From: Mycobacterium sp. OTB74 | GTDB lineage: Bacteria; Actinomycetota; Actinomycetes; Mycobacteriales; Mycobacteriaceae | Length of the DNA: 64,000 bases | Assembly (NCBI RefSeq): GCF_029892685.1 | Contig: NZ_JARXVD010000001.1 | Coordinates: forward strand, 62,001 to 126,000 | Reading direction: 5' to 3' | Shown here: positions 40,735 to 50,271 of the stretch, in pieces | Position numbering within the stretch: the stretch's first letter is position 1 | Layout: the number at the start of each line of letters is the position of its first letter | Position numbers and translations under genes: made by a program | Notes under the pieces: model-generated | Seen by the model: only the letters and a program-made list of their open reading frames with translations | Told to the model about the DNA's origin: nothing | Database searches by the model: none

Positions 40735-41712
40735 TCAGTAGGTCGGTTCGTTCAAGACCGCGAGCAATCGGCGTGCCGCGGCGACGCGGGCTTCGGCAGG
40801 TCCGGTAAGTGTGTCCAGGGCGCACTCTGGGTCGGCCGGCGGGCCCATGTGGCCGCAGCCGCGTGGGCAGTCCTCGACAGCCTCGGCCAGGTCGGAGAAC
40901 GCCAGCAGTACATCGTCTGGCTGAATATGCGCCAGGCCGAAGGACCGGATGCCCGGGGTGTCGATAACCCAGCCGTCGTCCAACGCCAGTGCCACCGACT
41001 GCGTGGAGGTGTGCTTGCCCTTGCCCACACCGGACACCTCACCGGTAGCCCGGTCGGCTTGCGGCACCAGGCGATTCACCAACGTCGACTTGCCCACCCC
41101 GGAATGCCCGAGCAGCACCGTCACCTTCCCGGCCAGCAATGGCGCTACCGCGTCGAGTGGGTCGTCGCGTCCCGCGGTCACCACCGTCAGGTCCAGGTCG
41201 GCGAATTCGGCGGCGAACGGTTCGGCCGGTGCCAGATCGGTCTTTGTCAGGCACAGGATCGGCCGCAGGCCACCGGCGTAGGCGGCGATCAACGCGCGCT
41301 GCACCAGCCCGGCCCGAGGTGGAGGGTCTGCCAACGCCACCACCATCAGCAGCTGATCGGCGTTGGCCACCACCACCCGTTCGGTGGGGTCGGTGTCATC
41401 AGCCGTGCGGCGCAACACTGTTCGGCGGTCGTCGCGCCGGACGATGCGTGCCAGGGTGTCCGGCCGGCCGGACAGATCGCCCACGATGCCGACCGAGTCA
41501 CCGACCACGATCGGGGTTCGGCCCAGTTCGCGCGCCCGCATCGCAGTGACGATATGGTCCGGGTTGCCGTTCAGCGCACAACTCCAGCGGCCGCGGTCGA
41601 CGGTGACCACCATGGCTTCGCGTGCATCGGCGTGGGTGGGACGATTCTTGGTGCGCGGCCGCGAACCTTTGCCCGAGCGGACTCGGACATCGGATTCGTC
41701 GTACTCGCGCAA
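40735..41712 (-). CDS. rsgA: Ribosome small-subunit GTPase RsgA
   Basis: Circularly permuted GTPase that helps mature the 30S subunit. In the 325-residue protein an N-terminal OB fold is followed by the permuted GTPase domain, with G4 (CLTKTDLA) before G1 (GHSGVGKSTL) and G3 (DTPGIR), then the zinc-binding domain (DCPRGCGHMG with PECA). The start at TTG 41712 follows the aroA stop at once, so the two are coupled; the start codon is weak and alternatives exist downstream. Confidence 0.93.
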   Translation of the reverse strand: MREYDESDVRVRSGKGSRPRTKNRPTHADAREAMVVTVDRGRWSCALNGNPDHIVTAMRARELGRTPIVVGDSVGIVGDLSGRPDTLARIVRRDDRRTVLRRTADDTDPTERVVVANADQLLMVVALADPPPRAGLVQRALIAAYAGGLRPILCLTKTDLAPAEPFAAEFADLDLTVVTAGRDDPLDAVAPLLAGKVTVLLGHSGVGKSTLVNRLVPQADRATGEVSGVGKGKHTSTQSVALALDDGWVIDTPGIRSFGLAHIQPDDVLLAFSDLAEAVEDCPRGCGHMGPPADPECALDTLTGPAEARVAAARRLLAVLNEPTY

Positions 41713-41713
41713 G

Positions 41714-42988
41714 CTATTTCCCGGCCAGCAGCTCGGCCCACATGCCGGGGAAGTCGGGCAGGGTCTTGGCGGTGGTGCCGATGTCCTCGACCTGTACCCC
41801 GGGTACCCGCAGGCCGATTATCGCGCCTGCGGTGGCCATTCGATGATCGGCGTACGAGCGCCAAACCCCTTGGTGCAGCGGTGTGGCCGTGATCACCAGG
41901 CCGTCGGGCGTTTCCTCGCAGCGGCCGCCTAAGCCATTGATCTCGGCGGTCAGGGCGGCCAGTCTGTCGGTCTCGTGCCCACGCAGGTGGGCAATGCCCG
42001 AAAGCCTCGACACCGCACCGGGGTTGGCCAGAGCGGCCAGCGCAGCCATGGACGGTGCCAGTTCGCCGACCTCTTTCAGATTCACCTCGAACCCGTCGAA
42101 ACCGGTCGCGCCGTCAACCACCAGATATGAATCCTCGACTCGGACAGCGCAGTTCACCTTGCCGAGAAGATCCAAGATCGTGTCGGACGGTTGCACGCTG
42201 TGCTGCGGCCAATGCGCCAACCGCACTGTGCCGCCTGTCACCGCGGCGGCCGCCAGGAATGGCACTGCGTTCGACAGATCCGGCTCAATTGGCCAGTGCC
42301 GCGCGGCGATCGGGCCGGCAGAGACCGTCCACTGGTTGGGTTGCGAATCGTCAACGGCCACACCAGCATCGCGCAGCATGGTCACCGTCATTGCGATGTG
42401 CGGTGCGGACGGCACCGACTCGCCGGTGTGCACCACTGTCAGACCAGCACGAAAAGTGGCTCCGGACAACAACAGTCCCGATACGAACTGTGACGATGAC
42501 GACGCGTCGATGTGTACTTCGCCACCCGCCACACCGCCGGTCCCGTGCACCGTGAACGGCATCCCGTCGCCGTCGATACCGACACCCAGGCCGCGCATGG
42601 CATCCAGCAGTGGGGTTATCGGTCGCGCCCTGGCCTGTTCATCACCATCAAAGACGACTTGCTGCGAGCTCAGCGCGGCCAACGGCGGCACGAAACGAAG
42701 GACGGTGCCTGCCAGCCCACAGTCGACACGGACTTCGGCAGCGGGGGCGATCGCGCCGCCCACCGTCAGTTCGACGCCGTCGCCGTCGATCCGCACGCCG
42801 AGGGCCTGCAGCGCCGCGATCATCAAGTTGGTGTCTCGACTGCGCAGCGCGCCGCTCACGGTCGACGTGCCCTGCATGGTTCCCAGCGCCGCCAGGATCA
42901 GCGCACGGTTGGTCTGCGATTTGGAGCCGGGAACGGTAACAGTGGCCTGCACCGGGCCGGTCGCCACGGGTGCGGGCCAGGATTCCAT
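41714..42988 (-). CDS. aroA: 5-enolpyruvylshikimate-3-phosphate synthase
   Basis: Sixth step of the shikimate pathway, adding enolpyruvate from PEP to shikimate-3-phosphate. The 424-residue protein has [13 protein letters not shown] at the N-terminus, [25 protein letters not shown] and [15 protein letters not shown] 42988 (MESWPAPV) gives the usual length; the frame is open upstream to 43435 across the divergent SRAP gene and that part is a shadow. Next downstream is rsgA. Confidence 0.96.
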   Translation of the reverse strand: MESWPAPVATGPVQATVTVPGSKSQTNRALILAALGTMQGTSTVSGALRSRDTNLMIAALQALGVRIDGDGVELTVGGAIAPAAEVRVDCGLAGTVLRFVPPLAALSSQQVVFDGDEQARARPITPLLDAMRGLGVGIDGDGMPFTVHGTGGVAGGEVHIDASSSSQFVSGLLLSGATFRAGLTVVHTGESVPSAPHIAMTVTMLRDAGVAVDDSQPNQWTVSAGPIAARHWPIEPDLSNAVPFLAAAAVTGGTVRLAHWPQHSVQPSDTILDLLGKVNCAVRVEDSYLVVDGATGFDGFEVNLKEVGELAPSMAALAALANPGAVSRLSGIAHLRGHETDRLAALTAEINGLGGRCEETPDGLVITATPLHQGVWRSYADHRMATAGAIIGLRVPGVQVEDIGTTAKTLPDFPGMWAELLAGK

Positions 42989-43006
42989 GCCCCTATCCTG
43001 CCTGGT

Positions 43007-43783
43007 ATGTGCGGGCGATTTGCAGTCACCACCGACCCGGCGTTGCTGGCCGAGAAGATCAAGGCTTTGGATGAGACCGTTGAAACGCCCGAGGCCGGTG
43101 GCGACAGCACCAAACCTGGAGGTCCCAACTACAACGTGGCACCCACCACGACGGTCAGCACCGTGGTCAAAAGGCACACTGAACCTGACGACCAGTCCAC
43201 CCGGCGGATCCGCTCCATGCGCTGGGGACTGATCCCGCCGTGGGTGAAGACCACCGCCGACGGCGCGCCGGACACCAAAGGTCCGCTGCTGATCAACGCC
43301 CGCGCCGAGACTCTGACCACCTCGCCGGCATTCCGAGGATCCGCGAAGTCCAAGCGCTGCCTGATCCCGATGGATGGCTGGTACGAGTGGCAACCCTCGG
43401 CGGAGAAAAAGGCAAAGACGCCGTTCTACATGCATGCCGCCGATGGTCAGCTGCTGTTCATGGCCGGGCTGTGGTCAACCTGGCGGCCCGCGGGCGCTCC
43501 GAAGGACAGCGCTCCGCTGGTCAGCTGCACCATCATCACCACCGAGTCGGTCGGGCCGCTGGCGCAGATTCATGACCGGATGCCGCTGACCATAAGTGCG
43601 CCGGACTGGGACCACTGGTTGGACCCGGATGCCCCGATCGACGAAGGATTGTTGCGCGGGCACGGAGACCTGGATCGCATCGCCATCAGGGAGGTGTCAC
43701 GACTGGTGAACAGCATCCGCAACAACGGCCCGGAACTGATCGAGCCCGTGGATAACGAAGAGTCGGAAGCGACGCTGTTTTGA
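43007..43783 (+). CDS. SOS response-associated peptidase (SRAP/YedK/HMCES) family protein
   Basis: Forms a thiazolidine crosslink with abasic sites in single-stranded DNA, protecting them. The 258-residue protein begins MCGRF, so Cys2 becomes the N-terminal nucleophile, and has the conserved NARAET, GWYEWQ and IHDRMPL segments that hold the active Asn, Glu and His. ATG 43007 is certain because Cys2 must be exposed. It is divergent from aroA with 18 bases between, and its stop overlaps the next methyltransferase start. Confidence 0.95.
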   Translation: MCGRFAVTTDPALLAEKIKALDETVETPEAGGDSTKPGGPNYNVAPTTTVSTVVKRHTEPDDQSTRRIRSMRWGLIPPWVKTTADGAPDTKGPLLINARAETLTTSPAFRGSAKSKRCLIPMDGWYEWQPSAEKKAKTPFYMHAADGQLLFMAGLWSTWRPAGAPKDSAPLVSCTIITTESVGPLAQIHDRMPLTISAPDWDHWLDPDAPIDEGLLRGHGDLDRIAIREVSRLVNSIRNNGPELIEPVDNEESEATLF

Positions 43784-45246
43784 GCGGGCTGACGCCGGAC
43801 CTCCTCGACACATTGGGAGCCGACCTGCGGGCCGCGGGCTACACCACCGATGGGGTGGCTGAGCTGCTCGGGCCCGGCGCGAACGCGGCCCTGGGCAGGG
43901 GAGTGTGGTGGCCCGCCTTGCACGCCACCGGTGAGGACCGGCTCTCGACGCTGATCAGACTGTTCCTGCTGGGCACGTCAGAGACCATGCAGCAGGTACA
44001 GGCTGCACTGCCGTCGGTGCCGCTGGACGCCTTGGGCGCCGCGGGCGTGCTGGATGTTGCCGATACGGTCCGGGCGGCTCTGGACATCCGACCGCACAGC
44101 GACGGCGAACACGACTTCTTCGTGGTGTCCGACCAGGACGCCGCGCTACGCGGCGGCCCGGTTGAGCACGACCATGTGCTGGGCATCGGTGGTGCGTCAA
44201 TGTCCTTGGCCAGGGCTGTTATTCGCACCCCAGTACGGCGCGCACTGGATTTGGGCACCGGCTGCGGCATTCAGGCTCTGCACCTGAACTCCCATTGCGA
44301 CCAGATCGTGGCCACCGACACCAACCAGCGAGCGCTGCAGTTGGCCGTCGCCACGGCCCGGCTCAACGGCATGTCCTGGGATATGCGCGCAGGCAGCCTG
44401 TTTGAGCCTGTCGTCGGCGAGCGGTTCGACCTGATCGTGTCCAATCCACCGTTCGTCGTGGGCTCTGGCTCGTTGGACTACATCTACCGAGACTCGGGTG
44501 TGGCCGGAGATGGATTGTGCCGCAGCATCATCGAGAACATCGGGGAATACCTGAACCCCGGTGGCACCGCGCAAATCATGGCTAACTGGATTGTCCGTGA
44601 AGGTGATTGGCGCGAGCGGGTGGCCGGCTGGCTGGCCGGGACCGGGCTGCACGCCTGGGTGGTGCAGCGCGAGCTGGCCGACCCGGTCAGCTATGTGTCG
44701 TTGTGGCTGGCCGATGCCGGCGAGACATCCGATCAGACCGCTGCTCGCGGGGCGGCGTGGCTGGATTGGTTTGCGCAGCAGGACATCACCGGAATCGGCA
44801 TGGGCCTGATCTGTCTGCAGGTACCGCGCGAAGGCGAAGCACCTGAACAGATCTTCGAGGAAATCACCGACGAGCCGTTGACCGGCCTCGAAGTGGCCGC
44901 GTTCTTCGCCCGTCGGGCCTATCTGCGGGATACCACCGATGAGGCACTGCTGGCCGCGCGGCTGTCGACCGCACCGGTGTTCCTGGAGGAGCAGTGGTTG
45001 CCAGGGGCTGACGGCTGGCAGCAGATCGGGGCTGCGGTGCGACGGCCAGGTGGCCCGGCTGCGGTTATCGGCGTCGATGAGGTGATGCGGGCGCTGCTGG
45101 CAGGTTGCCGCGGCGAAGTGCCGCTGGGCACCCTGATTCAATTGCTCGCGGCCCACCACGGGGTGAACGCTGATGCGCTGGCGCAGGCAGCCCTGTCCGA
45201 GGTCCGCGATGCGATCGGACGCGGAATCCTCTACCAGGCAACCTGA
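43780..45246 (+). CDS. Class I methyltransferase with NPPF motif (DUF7059-like N-terminus)
   Basis: A 488-residue protein. Residues about 1-145 form a helical N-terminal domain; about 145-300 a SAM-binding fold with ALDLGTGCGIQAL and the catalytic SNPPFVVGSG of N-methyltransferases acting on bases or amide nitrogens; the C-terminal 180 residues are a separate domain. Its substrate could be rRNA, DNA or a protein glutamine. TTG 43780 overlaps the SRAP stop (TTGA). The SRAP-methyltransferase pairing hints at a nucleic-acid role but does not prove it. Confidence 0.85.
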   Translation: MSGLTPDLLDTLGADLRAAGYTTDGVAELLGPGANAALGRGVWWPALHATGEDRLSTLIRLFLLGTSETMQQVQAALPSVPLDALGAAGVLDVADTVRAALDIRPHSDGEHDFFVVSDQDAALRGGPVEHDHVLGIGGASMSLARAVIRTPVRRALDLGTGCGIQALHLNSHCDQIVATDTNQRALQLAVATARLNGMSWDMRAGSLFEPVVGERFDLIVSNPPFVVGSGSLDYIYRDSGVAGDGLCRSIIENIGEYLNPGGTAQIMANWIVREGDWRERVAGWLAGTGLHAWVVQRELADPVSYVSLWLADAGETSDQTAARGAAWLDWFAQQDITGIGMGLICLQVPREGEAPEQIFEEITDEPLTGLEVAAFFARRAYLRDTTDEALLAARLSTAPVFLEEQWLPGADGWQQIGAAVRRPGGPAAVIGVDEVMRALLAGCRGEVPLGTLIQLLAAHHGVNADALAQAALSEVRDAIGRGILYQAT

Positions 45247-45350
45247 TTCAGCGTCGCCGTCGATCAACATGCCTCGTCGTGCGCCGAGCCCAGGTGGCCG
45301 ATCTTCCGGGCGCCGCGATGTGAGGGCCCACCGGGCAGCCTACGAGCCTC

Positions 45351-45378
45351 GCTTTAGCGCACACATACGCACTAAAGC
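45351..45378. terminator. Weak inverted repeat after the methyltransferase
   Basis: GCTTTAG (45351-45357) and CTAAAGC (45372-45378) pair with a 14-base loop, 105 bases beyond the gene end. A terminator or a regulator site are both possible; the 275-base gap before the lysin gene holds nothing else I can name. Confidence 0.35.
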
Positions 45379-45521
45379 TGCGGCAAAACCAGAGGTCACA
45401 GCGCTACCGAATCACCGCACCCACCAAAGTGGGAAAAAAACAGGTAGTCGGCTACTCGTGCCCATGGCTCGAATACGTCCCCACAATCGGATCCCAAATC
45501 GACTCATGGAAGGAGCAGCAG

Positions 45522-47057
45522 ATGACCATCACCCGTTGCGACGTGGAGTTCGCAAAACGCATCTTTTATGACCGGCGCGGCGACGACTACGTCTACGGCG
45601 GCACATGGGATCCCAATGATCCCAGTGTGGGCTGCGACTGTTCCGGCTTGGTGACCGACGTGCTCTCGGCCGTGTTCAGCGGCAAAAACATGGTGTGGGG
45701 CCGGGAAGGCCTGTCCACCGAGTCCTACCGGTACAAGCCGGTCGGCGAGCAGTCGGTCGGGCCGTTCAGCCTGATGCACGTCGGCTCCTTGGGCGACGTT
45801 CCCTCCGACGCCCCGGTGGTCATAAACCTGCACCACGAGGGCGACGGCGGGCCCCACTCGCACATGAACTGCGTGGTCGACGGGGTCTTCATGGAGTCGT
45901 CGGGTTCATACGGTTGCTGTACCGCGCCAAAGGCCATCCCATCCGACAGCAGCTACTGGAACGACCACTGGTACGTCTCCGGCCCGATCGTCGAAGACGG
46001 CACCCCGCTGACGCTGCCCCACGTGGACAGCTTCTTCGCCGACGTATCCGAACACCAAGTGCCAGTCGATAACTCGTACCCGTACCGGGTTCTCTCCATC
46101 CGCGTCAGTGAAGGCACCTACCAGGACCACAAGTTCGTCCAGAACTACGCGTGGATGCGCAACGCACTGGACACCGGCCGGTTGGACTGCGGCATCGTGT
46201 ACACCTACGTACACCCCAACTGGCAGGACAACGTAAACACGGTGCGCCAGATGATCGATGCCAATGGGGGTCTTCACCCCAAGGTCGTGTTGATGCTGGA
46301 CGTGGAAAGCGGCGGTAACCCCGCTGGTGATGGATCGGACTGGATCAACAACATCTACAACAACCTTGCGCAATACGCCGGCAACCCCGCACGCGTCATC
46401 GGCTACGCCAATCAGGGTGATTTCAACAGCATGTGGGTGACACGGCCGCACGGGTTGCGAGTGATCGCGGCCGGCTACGGCTCCAACCCGCTCCTGCCCG
46501 GGCAGATCGCCCACCAGTACACCGATGGTTCTAACGGCGCCAACCAAGGCCTTCCCATGGGGTGCGCTCCGTTCGGCAACTGCGACATGAATGTCGCAGA
46601 TGGATTGTCCCCCAACGATTTTGCCGCTGCGTGTGGTATCGCGGCACCGGCAGCATCGGTCGGGGTGGTTACGCCGATCAACGGGGTTACTGCAGCCACA
46701 GCGGCTACTCCCACTGTTGCAGCCACTGCGGCTACGACGGCTGCTGCGGCCCCGACGGTCCACGTGGCCCCGGTGATGCACGTGGCCCCGGTGGCGCCGC
46801 CGACGGGGGTTCAACTCCAAGAAATCGTGAACCTGCTGTGTGGAACCAATGCCGACGGCTCGCCGCTGATCGGTCCGGACGGCGTGGATTACCGCAAGGT
46901 GGACCTGCTGGCTCCCGACACCGAACCACTCGGCGAGAAGGAGAACACCACTCGCTCGGTGTTGGACCAGATCACCACGCTGGCGAGGATCCTGACCAGG
47001 ACGCACAACGGCAAGACCTTGTTCGACATGGTGTCCGATCTGCACGACAAGATGTGA
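45522..47057 (+). CDS. Phage-lysin-like peptidoglycan hydrolase: NlpC/P60-like plus GH25-like domains
   Basis: A 511-residue protein of actinobacteriophage endolysin or tail-lysin style. Residues 1-165 look like an NlpC/P60 peptidase: VYGGTWDP, the nucleophile in GCDCSGLV, and HSHMNCVVDG carrying the His. Residues about 172-395 look like GH25 lysozyme: FADVSEHQ at the start, MLDVESGG with acidic residues, and QIAHQYTDG near the end. An Ala/Thr/Pro linker (about 400-435) precedes a 75-residue C-terminal domain. There is no signal peptide, as for phage lysins. ATG 45522 is chosen for AAGGAG at 45510-45515; the frame is open back to 45429. No other phage gene is seen nearby. Confidence 0.8.
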   Translation: MTITRCDVEFAKRIFYDRRGDDYVYGGTWDPNDPSVGCDCSGLVTDVLSAVFSGKNMVWGREGLSTESYRYKPVGEQSVGPFSLMHVGSLGDVPSDAPVVINLHHEGDGGPHSHMNCVVDGVFMESSGSYGCCTAPKAIPSDSSYWNDHWYVSGPIVEDGTPLTLPHVDSFFADVSEHQVPVDNSYPYRVLSIRVSEGTYQDHKFVQNYAWMRNALDTGRLDCGIVYTYVHPNWQDNVNTVRQMIDANGGLHPKVVLMLDVESGGNPAGDGSDWINNIYNNLAQYAGNPARVIGYANQGDFNSMWVTRPHGLRVIAAGYGSNPLLPGQIAHQYTDGSNGANQGLPMGCAPFGNCDMNVADGLSPNDFAAACGIAAPAASVGVVTPINGVTAATAATPTVAATAATTAAAAPTVHVAPVMHVAPVAPPTGVQLQEIVNLLCGTNADGSPLIGPDGVDYRKVDLLAPDTEPLGEKENTTRSVLDQITTLARILTRTHNGKTLFDMVSDLHDKM

Positions 47058-47206
47058 ACGGACGACGTCAAGTCATACCGATTGGTGGATCAAGAGGTTC
47101 CGCTAAACACCGGTGAGTCGCCCCAAGGTCACGGTCCTTGATCGGGTGTGGGCAGGGTCGCGCAACTTGTCGCATAGGCCGAGAATCCCGGTTAACATCG
47201 GCGATC

Positions 47207-47458
47207 ATGGCGGGGATGGACGACAGCGAACCCGGCGCGCTGGGTGTGGTGCGCAAGGTGCTCAGTTTCGAGATGACAATTGCCGAGTGGATCGGTACCG
47301 CAGCCATACTCGCTGCGCCGTACCTGGTCATCGGCGTGATCTGGGCGCTCACCCACACCTCCGACTTAGCGGCCGCGTACGGAATCCGATGGCTGTTGCT
47401 GTTGGTCAGATCGATCATCTTCTGGCCGGTCATACTGCTGTCGAATGTGTGTTTTTGA
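47207..47458 (+). CDS. Small two-segment membrane protein, paralogue of the gene at 48330
   Basis: An 83-residue protein with two hydrophobic segments: WIGTAAILAAPYLVIGVIW and LLLLVRSIIFWPVILLSNV. The core PYLVIGVIWALTHTSD aligns with PYIVAGLVWTFMHPAD of the gene at 48330, and both end with WP-x-L and a Cys, so they are diverged copies. The stop shares one base with the next start (TGATG). A holin role with the lysin gene 149 bases upstream is conceivable, but coupling to the oxygenase and the paralogue make a membrane subunit of that enzyme more likely (inference). Confidence 0.75.
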   Translation: MAGMDDSEPGALGVVRKVLSFEMTIAEWIGTAAILAAPYLVIGVIWALTHTSDLAAAYGIRWLLLLVRSIIFWPVILLSNVCF

Positions 47459-48330
47459 TGGCCACACCTTCGGTGCAGGACTGCCGCATTCAGATCCGTC
47501 GTCGCACCGCTCGTTGGGACGACGGACCGGTCAGCGCATCCGACGCGTTTGACTTCTGGACCGGTGCGGCCAGCGCGGCCAACGTCATCATGCAGCTGTC
47601 CCGGGCAGGCGTCGGCTACGGGGTGGTGGAGAGCAAGGTCGACTCAGGCAGTCTGTTCAAGCATCCGTGGAAGCGGTTGCGCACCACAACGCAGTATCTG
47701 GCGGTCGCCGTTCTCGGCAACGACGATGATCGGGCCGCCTACCGGGCGGCGGTCGATGCTGCACACCGGCAGGTGCGTTCCGGTCCGGACAGCCCGGTGC
47801 AGTACAACGCTTTTGACCGCGACCTGCAGATGTGGGTGGCGGCCTGTCTGTTCGTCGGACTGGAGGACGGTTACCAGCTGCTGCGCGGCGAGATGACCGC
47901 TGATCAGGCCGAGCGGTTCTATCGGTCGGCACACACCCTGGGTACGACGCTGCAGGTCACCGCGGACCAGTGGCCGCCGACCCGGACCGACTTCGACACT
48001 TACTGGACCGAGGCGTGCGCGCAGATATCCATGGATGACACGGTGCGTGGGTACCTGATGGACCTGGTGAACTTGCGAATGATCAATCCCGTTGTGGCCC
48101 TGCTATTTCGGCCACTACTGAAATTCCTGACCGGGGGTTTCCTGGCGCCGGTATTCCGCGATGCCATGGGGATGAGTTGGGGTCGCGGCCGGCAGTGGTG
48201 CTTTGAAAGCCTTTTTCTGCTGGTGGCTTTCGTCAACAGGTTCCTGCCGGTGTTCATCCGCCAGGGCGGTAGCTATCTGCTGGTTGCTGATGTCCGCCGA
48301 CGGGTCCGCAAACACGTGGAGTTGACTTGA
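47458..48330 (+). CDS. MpaB-like oxygenase (DUF2236 family)
   Basis: A 290-residue protein of the DUF2236 family, which includes the heme latex-clearing protein Lcp and fungal MpaB. Visible family features are WKRLRTTTQYL (basic residues and Thr pair near the heme), AAHRQV with the likely heme-ligand His, and QYNAFDRDLQMWVAACLF. The C-terminal part is hydrophobic (VVALLFRPLLKFL) and may contact the membrane. ATG 47458 overlaps the stop of the upstream small gene, and its own stop overlaps the next one. The substrate is unknown; heme binding is inferred from family. Confidence 0.85.
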   Translation: MATPSVQDCRIQIRRRTARWDDGPVSASDAFDFWTGAASAANVIMQLSRAGVGYGVVESKVDSGSLFKHPWKRLRTTTQYLAVAVLGNDDDRAAYRAAVDAAHRQVRSGPDSPVQYNAFDRDLQMWVAACLFVGLEDGYQLLRGEMTADQAERFYRSAHTLGTTLQVTADQWPPTRTDFDTYWTEACAQISMDDTVRGYLMDLVNLRMINPVVALLFRPLLKFLTGGFLAPVFRDAMGMSWGRGRQWCFESLFLLVAFVNRFLPVFIRQGGSYLLVADVRRRVRKHVELT

Positions 48331-48605
48331 TGATCCGCCGATTGCTCAGCCGCAGGGTCAGCGTTGAGGCGATGATCGAATTCGCGCTGTGGCTTGCCAT
48401 TCCGTACATCGTCGCCGGGCTGGTGTGGACGTTCATGCATCCCGCCGACATGCGGCGCATCGGGAGCCACTGGGACCGCGTCGTGCCTGCGGGTTCCCAG
48501 ATCGTCGCGTTGGTCGAGATGACCGCGCTGTGGCCCGCCCTGATCACCGGCGTGCAGATCTGTCCGGCCAAGGACGACTGGGTGCCGGCGGACACCAGCG
48601 ACTGA
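48330..48605 (+). CDS. Small membrane protein, paralogue of the gene at 47207
   Basis: A 91-residue protein with a first membrane segment (LWLAIPYIVAGLVWTF) and a weaker second one (IVALVEMTALWPALITGV), followed by an acidic tail with Cys (ICPAKDDW). ATG 48330 overlaps the oxygenase stop (TGATG). The upstream copy lacks the tail. With the copy at 47207 it brackets the oxygenase on both sides. Confidence 0.75.
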   Translation: MIRRLLSRRVSVEAMIEFALWLAIPYIVAGLVWTFMHPADMRRIGSHWDRVVPAGSQIVALVEMTALWPALITGVQICPAKDDWVPADTSD

Positions 48606-48726
48606 ATTCGTCGCCGTATCAGGTTTCGCTGTGCGGGGAGATTCAAGTAGCCGCTTACCCTATGCGTCGAATTGGCCGCGTCGGAAACTCATCTCCTCAG
48701 GTTGCATCGCCGGCGGAGGTAGAGCC

Positions 48727-50271
48727 ATGACCGCAGTCCAGTCCACTCGTCCAGACACCATCACGGTGGGTAACCCCGCCGACGGCAGCGTCGTCGGCCA
48801 TGTGCCGATCCACGGCGCCCAGGCCGTAGCAGCTAAGGCCAGGGGACTTCGGGCCGCCCAGCCCGAGTGGGAGTCGCTCGGCCCCCGCGGGCGGCGCAGA
48901 TGGCTGCTGGTGTTCCAGGATTGGGTGCTCGACCACCGCCAATATTTGATCGACGTCATACAGTCCGAGACCGGCAAGACCCGCGCTGACGCTGCGACTG
49001 AACCGACCATGTTGGCCAGTTTGCTGGACTTCTGGGCGGGCCATGCTGAGCGCTACCTCGCCGACGAACACCCGCGGTCGTGGAATCCGATCGCCGCGAC
49101 CAAGCATCTGACGACCGTGTACCGGCCCTATCCGGTGGTGGGAGTGATAACACCCTGGAACTACCCGTTGATGATGCCCGGTCTCGATGCGGTGGCCGCG
49201 CTGGCGGCCGGTGCCGCGGTTCTGCTCAAACCGTCGGAGGTGACTCCGCTCAGCGCAGTCGAGTTCGCCCGCGGTTGGTCCAAGATCGGCGCGCCGCCGG
49301 TGCTCGCGCTGGCCACCGGATACGGCGAGACGGGCGCTGCTGTGATTGCCAACTCCGATTTCGTCCAGTTCACGGGCTCGACCGGCACAGGCCGGAAGGT
49401 GGCAGTCGCCTGCGGGGAACGTCTGATTCCCTACAGTCTGGAGCTCGGTGGCAAGGACCCGGCGTTGGTGCTCTCCGATGCAGATATGGAGCGGGCGACA
49501 AACGGCATCATCTGGGGCGGCATGCTCAATGCCGGTCAGGTGTGCGTCTCGGTCGAACGCGTCTATGTGGAAGCCCCGGTGTACGACGAGTTCGTCGCCA
49601 AGCTCACCGACAAGGTCAGAGCACTGCGCCAGGGCCAGGATGATCGCGGCTGGAGATTCGACGTCGGCGCCCTCGCCACTTTGGCGCAACGTGACATCGT
49701 CACCCGCCACGTGGACGAGGCGGTGGCTGCCGGCGCTCGGGTGCTGACGGGTGGAAAGCCAAGCGGCACAGGGACTTTCTTTGAGCCGACCATTCTGGTC
49801 GACGTCGATCATTCGATGGCCTGCATGACCCAGGAGACTTTCGGGCCCACCCTGCCCATCATGAAAGTGGCTGACGAGGCAGAGGCCATCCGGCTGGCCA
49901 ACGACTCGATATACGGCCTGTCGGCAACCGTGTGGTCCCGCGACAAGGAGCGGGCGCAGCGGGTGGCGCGCCGGCTCGATACCGGCGCGGTCAACATCAA
50001 CGATGTGCTCTCCAACGCTTTTGCGTCCGAGGTGCCGATGGGTGGTTGGAAGCAGTCCGGCGTCGGCGCCAGGGGTGGCGGCGCACACGGAATCCGAAAA
50101 TTCTGTCGCCCCCAAGCGATCACGTCAGCGCGGATACCCGAACTACCCCGTGAGCCCTTGTGGTATCCCGCGTCGCGTCGACGCACCGGGTTTGCACTCG
50201 GCATGCTGCGGGCTGCGGCTTCGCATGGCCTGCGCCGGATCGGCTTCACCCCCAAGGGGGCAGGCGAATGA
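48727..50271 (+). CDS. Aldehyde dehydrogenase family protein
   Basis: NAD(P)-dependent oxidation of an aldehyde to an acid. The 514-residue protein has TPWNYPLMMPGLDAV, FTGSTGTGR, the Glu of LELGGKDPALV and the catalytic Cys of NAGQVCVSVERV, then PTILVDVDHSM and QETFGPTLPI. The C-terminal 45 residues (RREPLWY..., ending KGAGE) are extra and basic. ATG 48727 has CGGAGGT at 48714-48720. Its stop overlaps the alcohol dehydrogenase start (ATGA), so a primary alcohol is probably taken to acid by the pair. Confidence 0.95.
   Translation: MTAVQSTRPDTITVGNPADGSVVGHVPIHGAQAVAAKARGLRAAQPEWESLGPRGRRRWLLVFQDWVLDHRQYLIDVIQSETGKTRADAATEPTMLASLLDFWAGHAERYLADEHPRSWNPIAATKHLTTVYRPYPVVGVITPWNYPLMMPGLDAVAALAAGAAVLLKPSEVTPLSAVEFARGWSKIGAPPVLALATGYGETGAAVIANSDFVQFTGSTGTGRKVAVACGERLIPYSLELGGKDPALVLSDADMERATNGIIWGGMLNAGQVCVSVERVYVEAPVYDEFVAKLTDKVRALRQGQDDRGWRFDVGALATLAQRDIVTRHVDEAVAAGARVLTGGKPSGTGTFFEPTILVDVDHSMACMTQETFGPTLPIMKVADEAEAIRLANDSIYGLSATVWSRDKERAQRVARRLDTGAVNINDVLSNAFASEVPMGGWKQSGVGARGGGAHGIRKFCRPQAITSARIPELPREPLWYPASRRRTGFALGMLRAAASHGLRRIGFTPKGAGE

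Noticed and set aside
41714..43435. Longer aroA beginning at 43435
   Set aside because: The extension lies antisense to the SRAP gene and is Arg/Gly-rich; the conserved enzyme starts at 42988.
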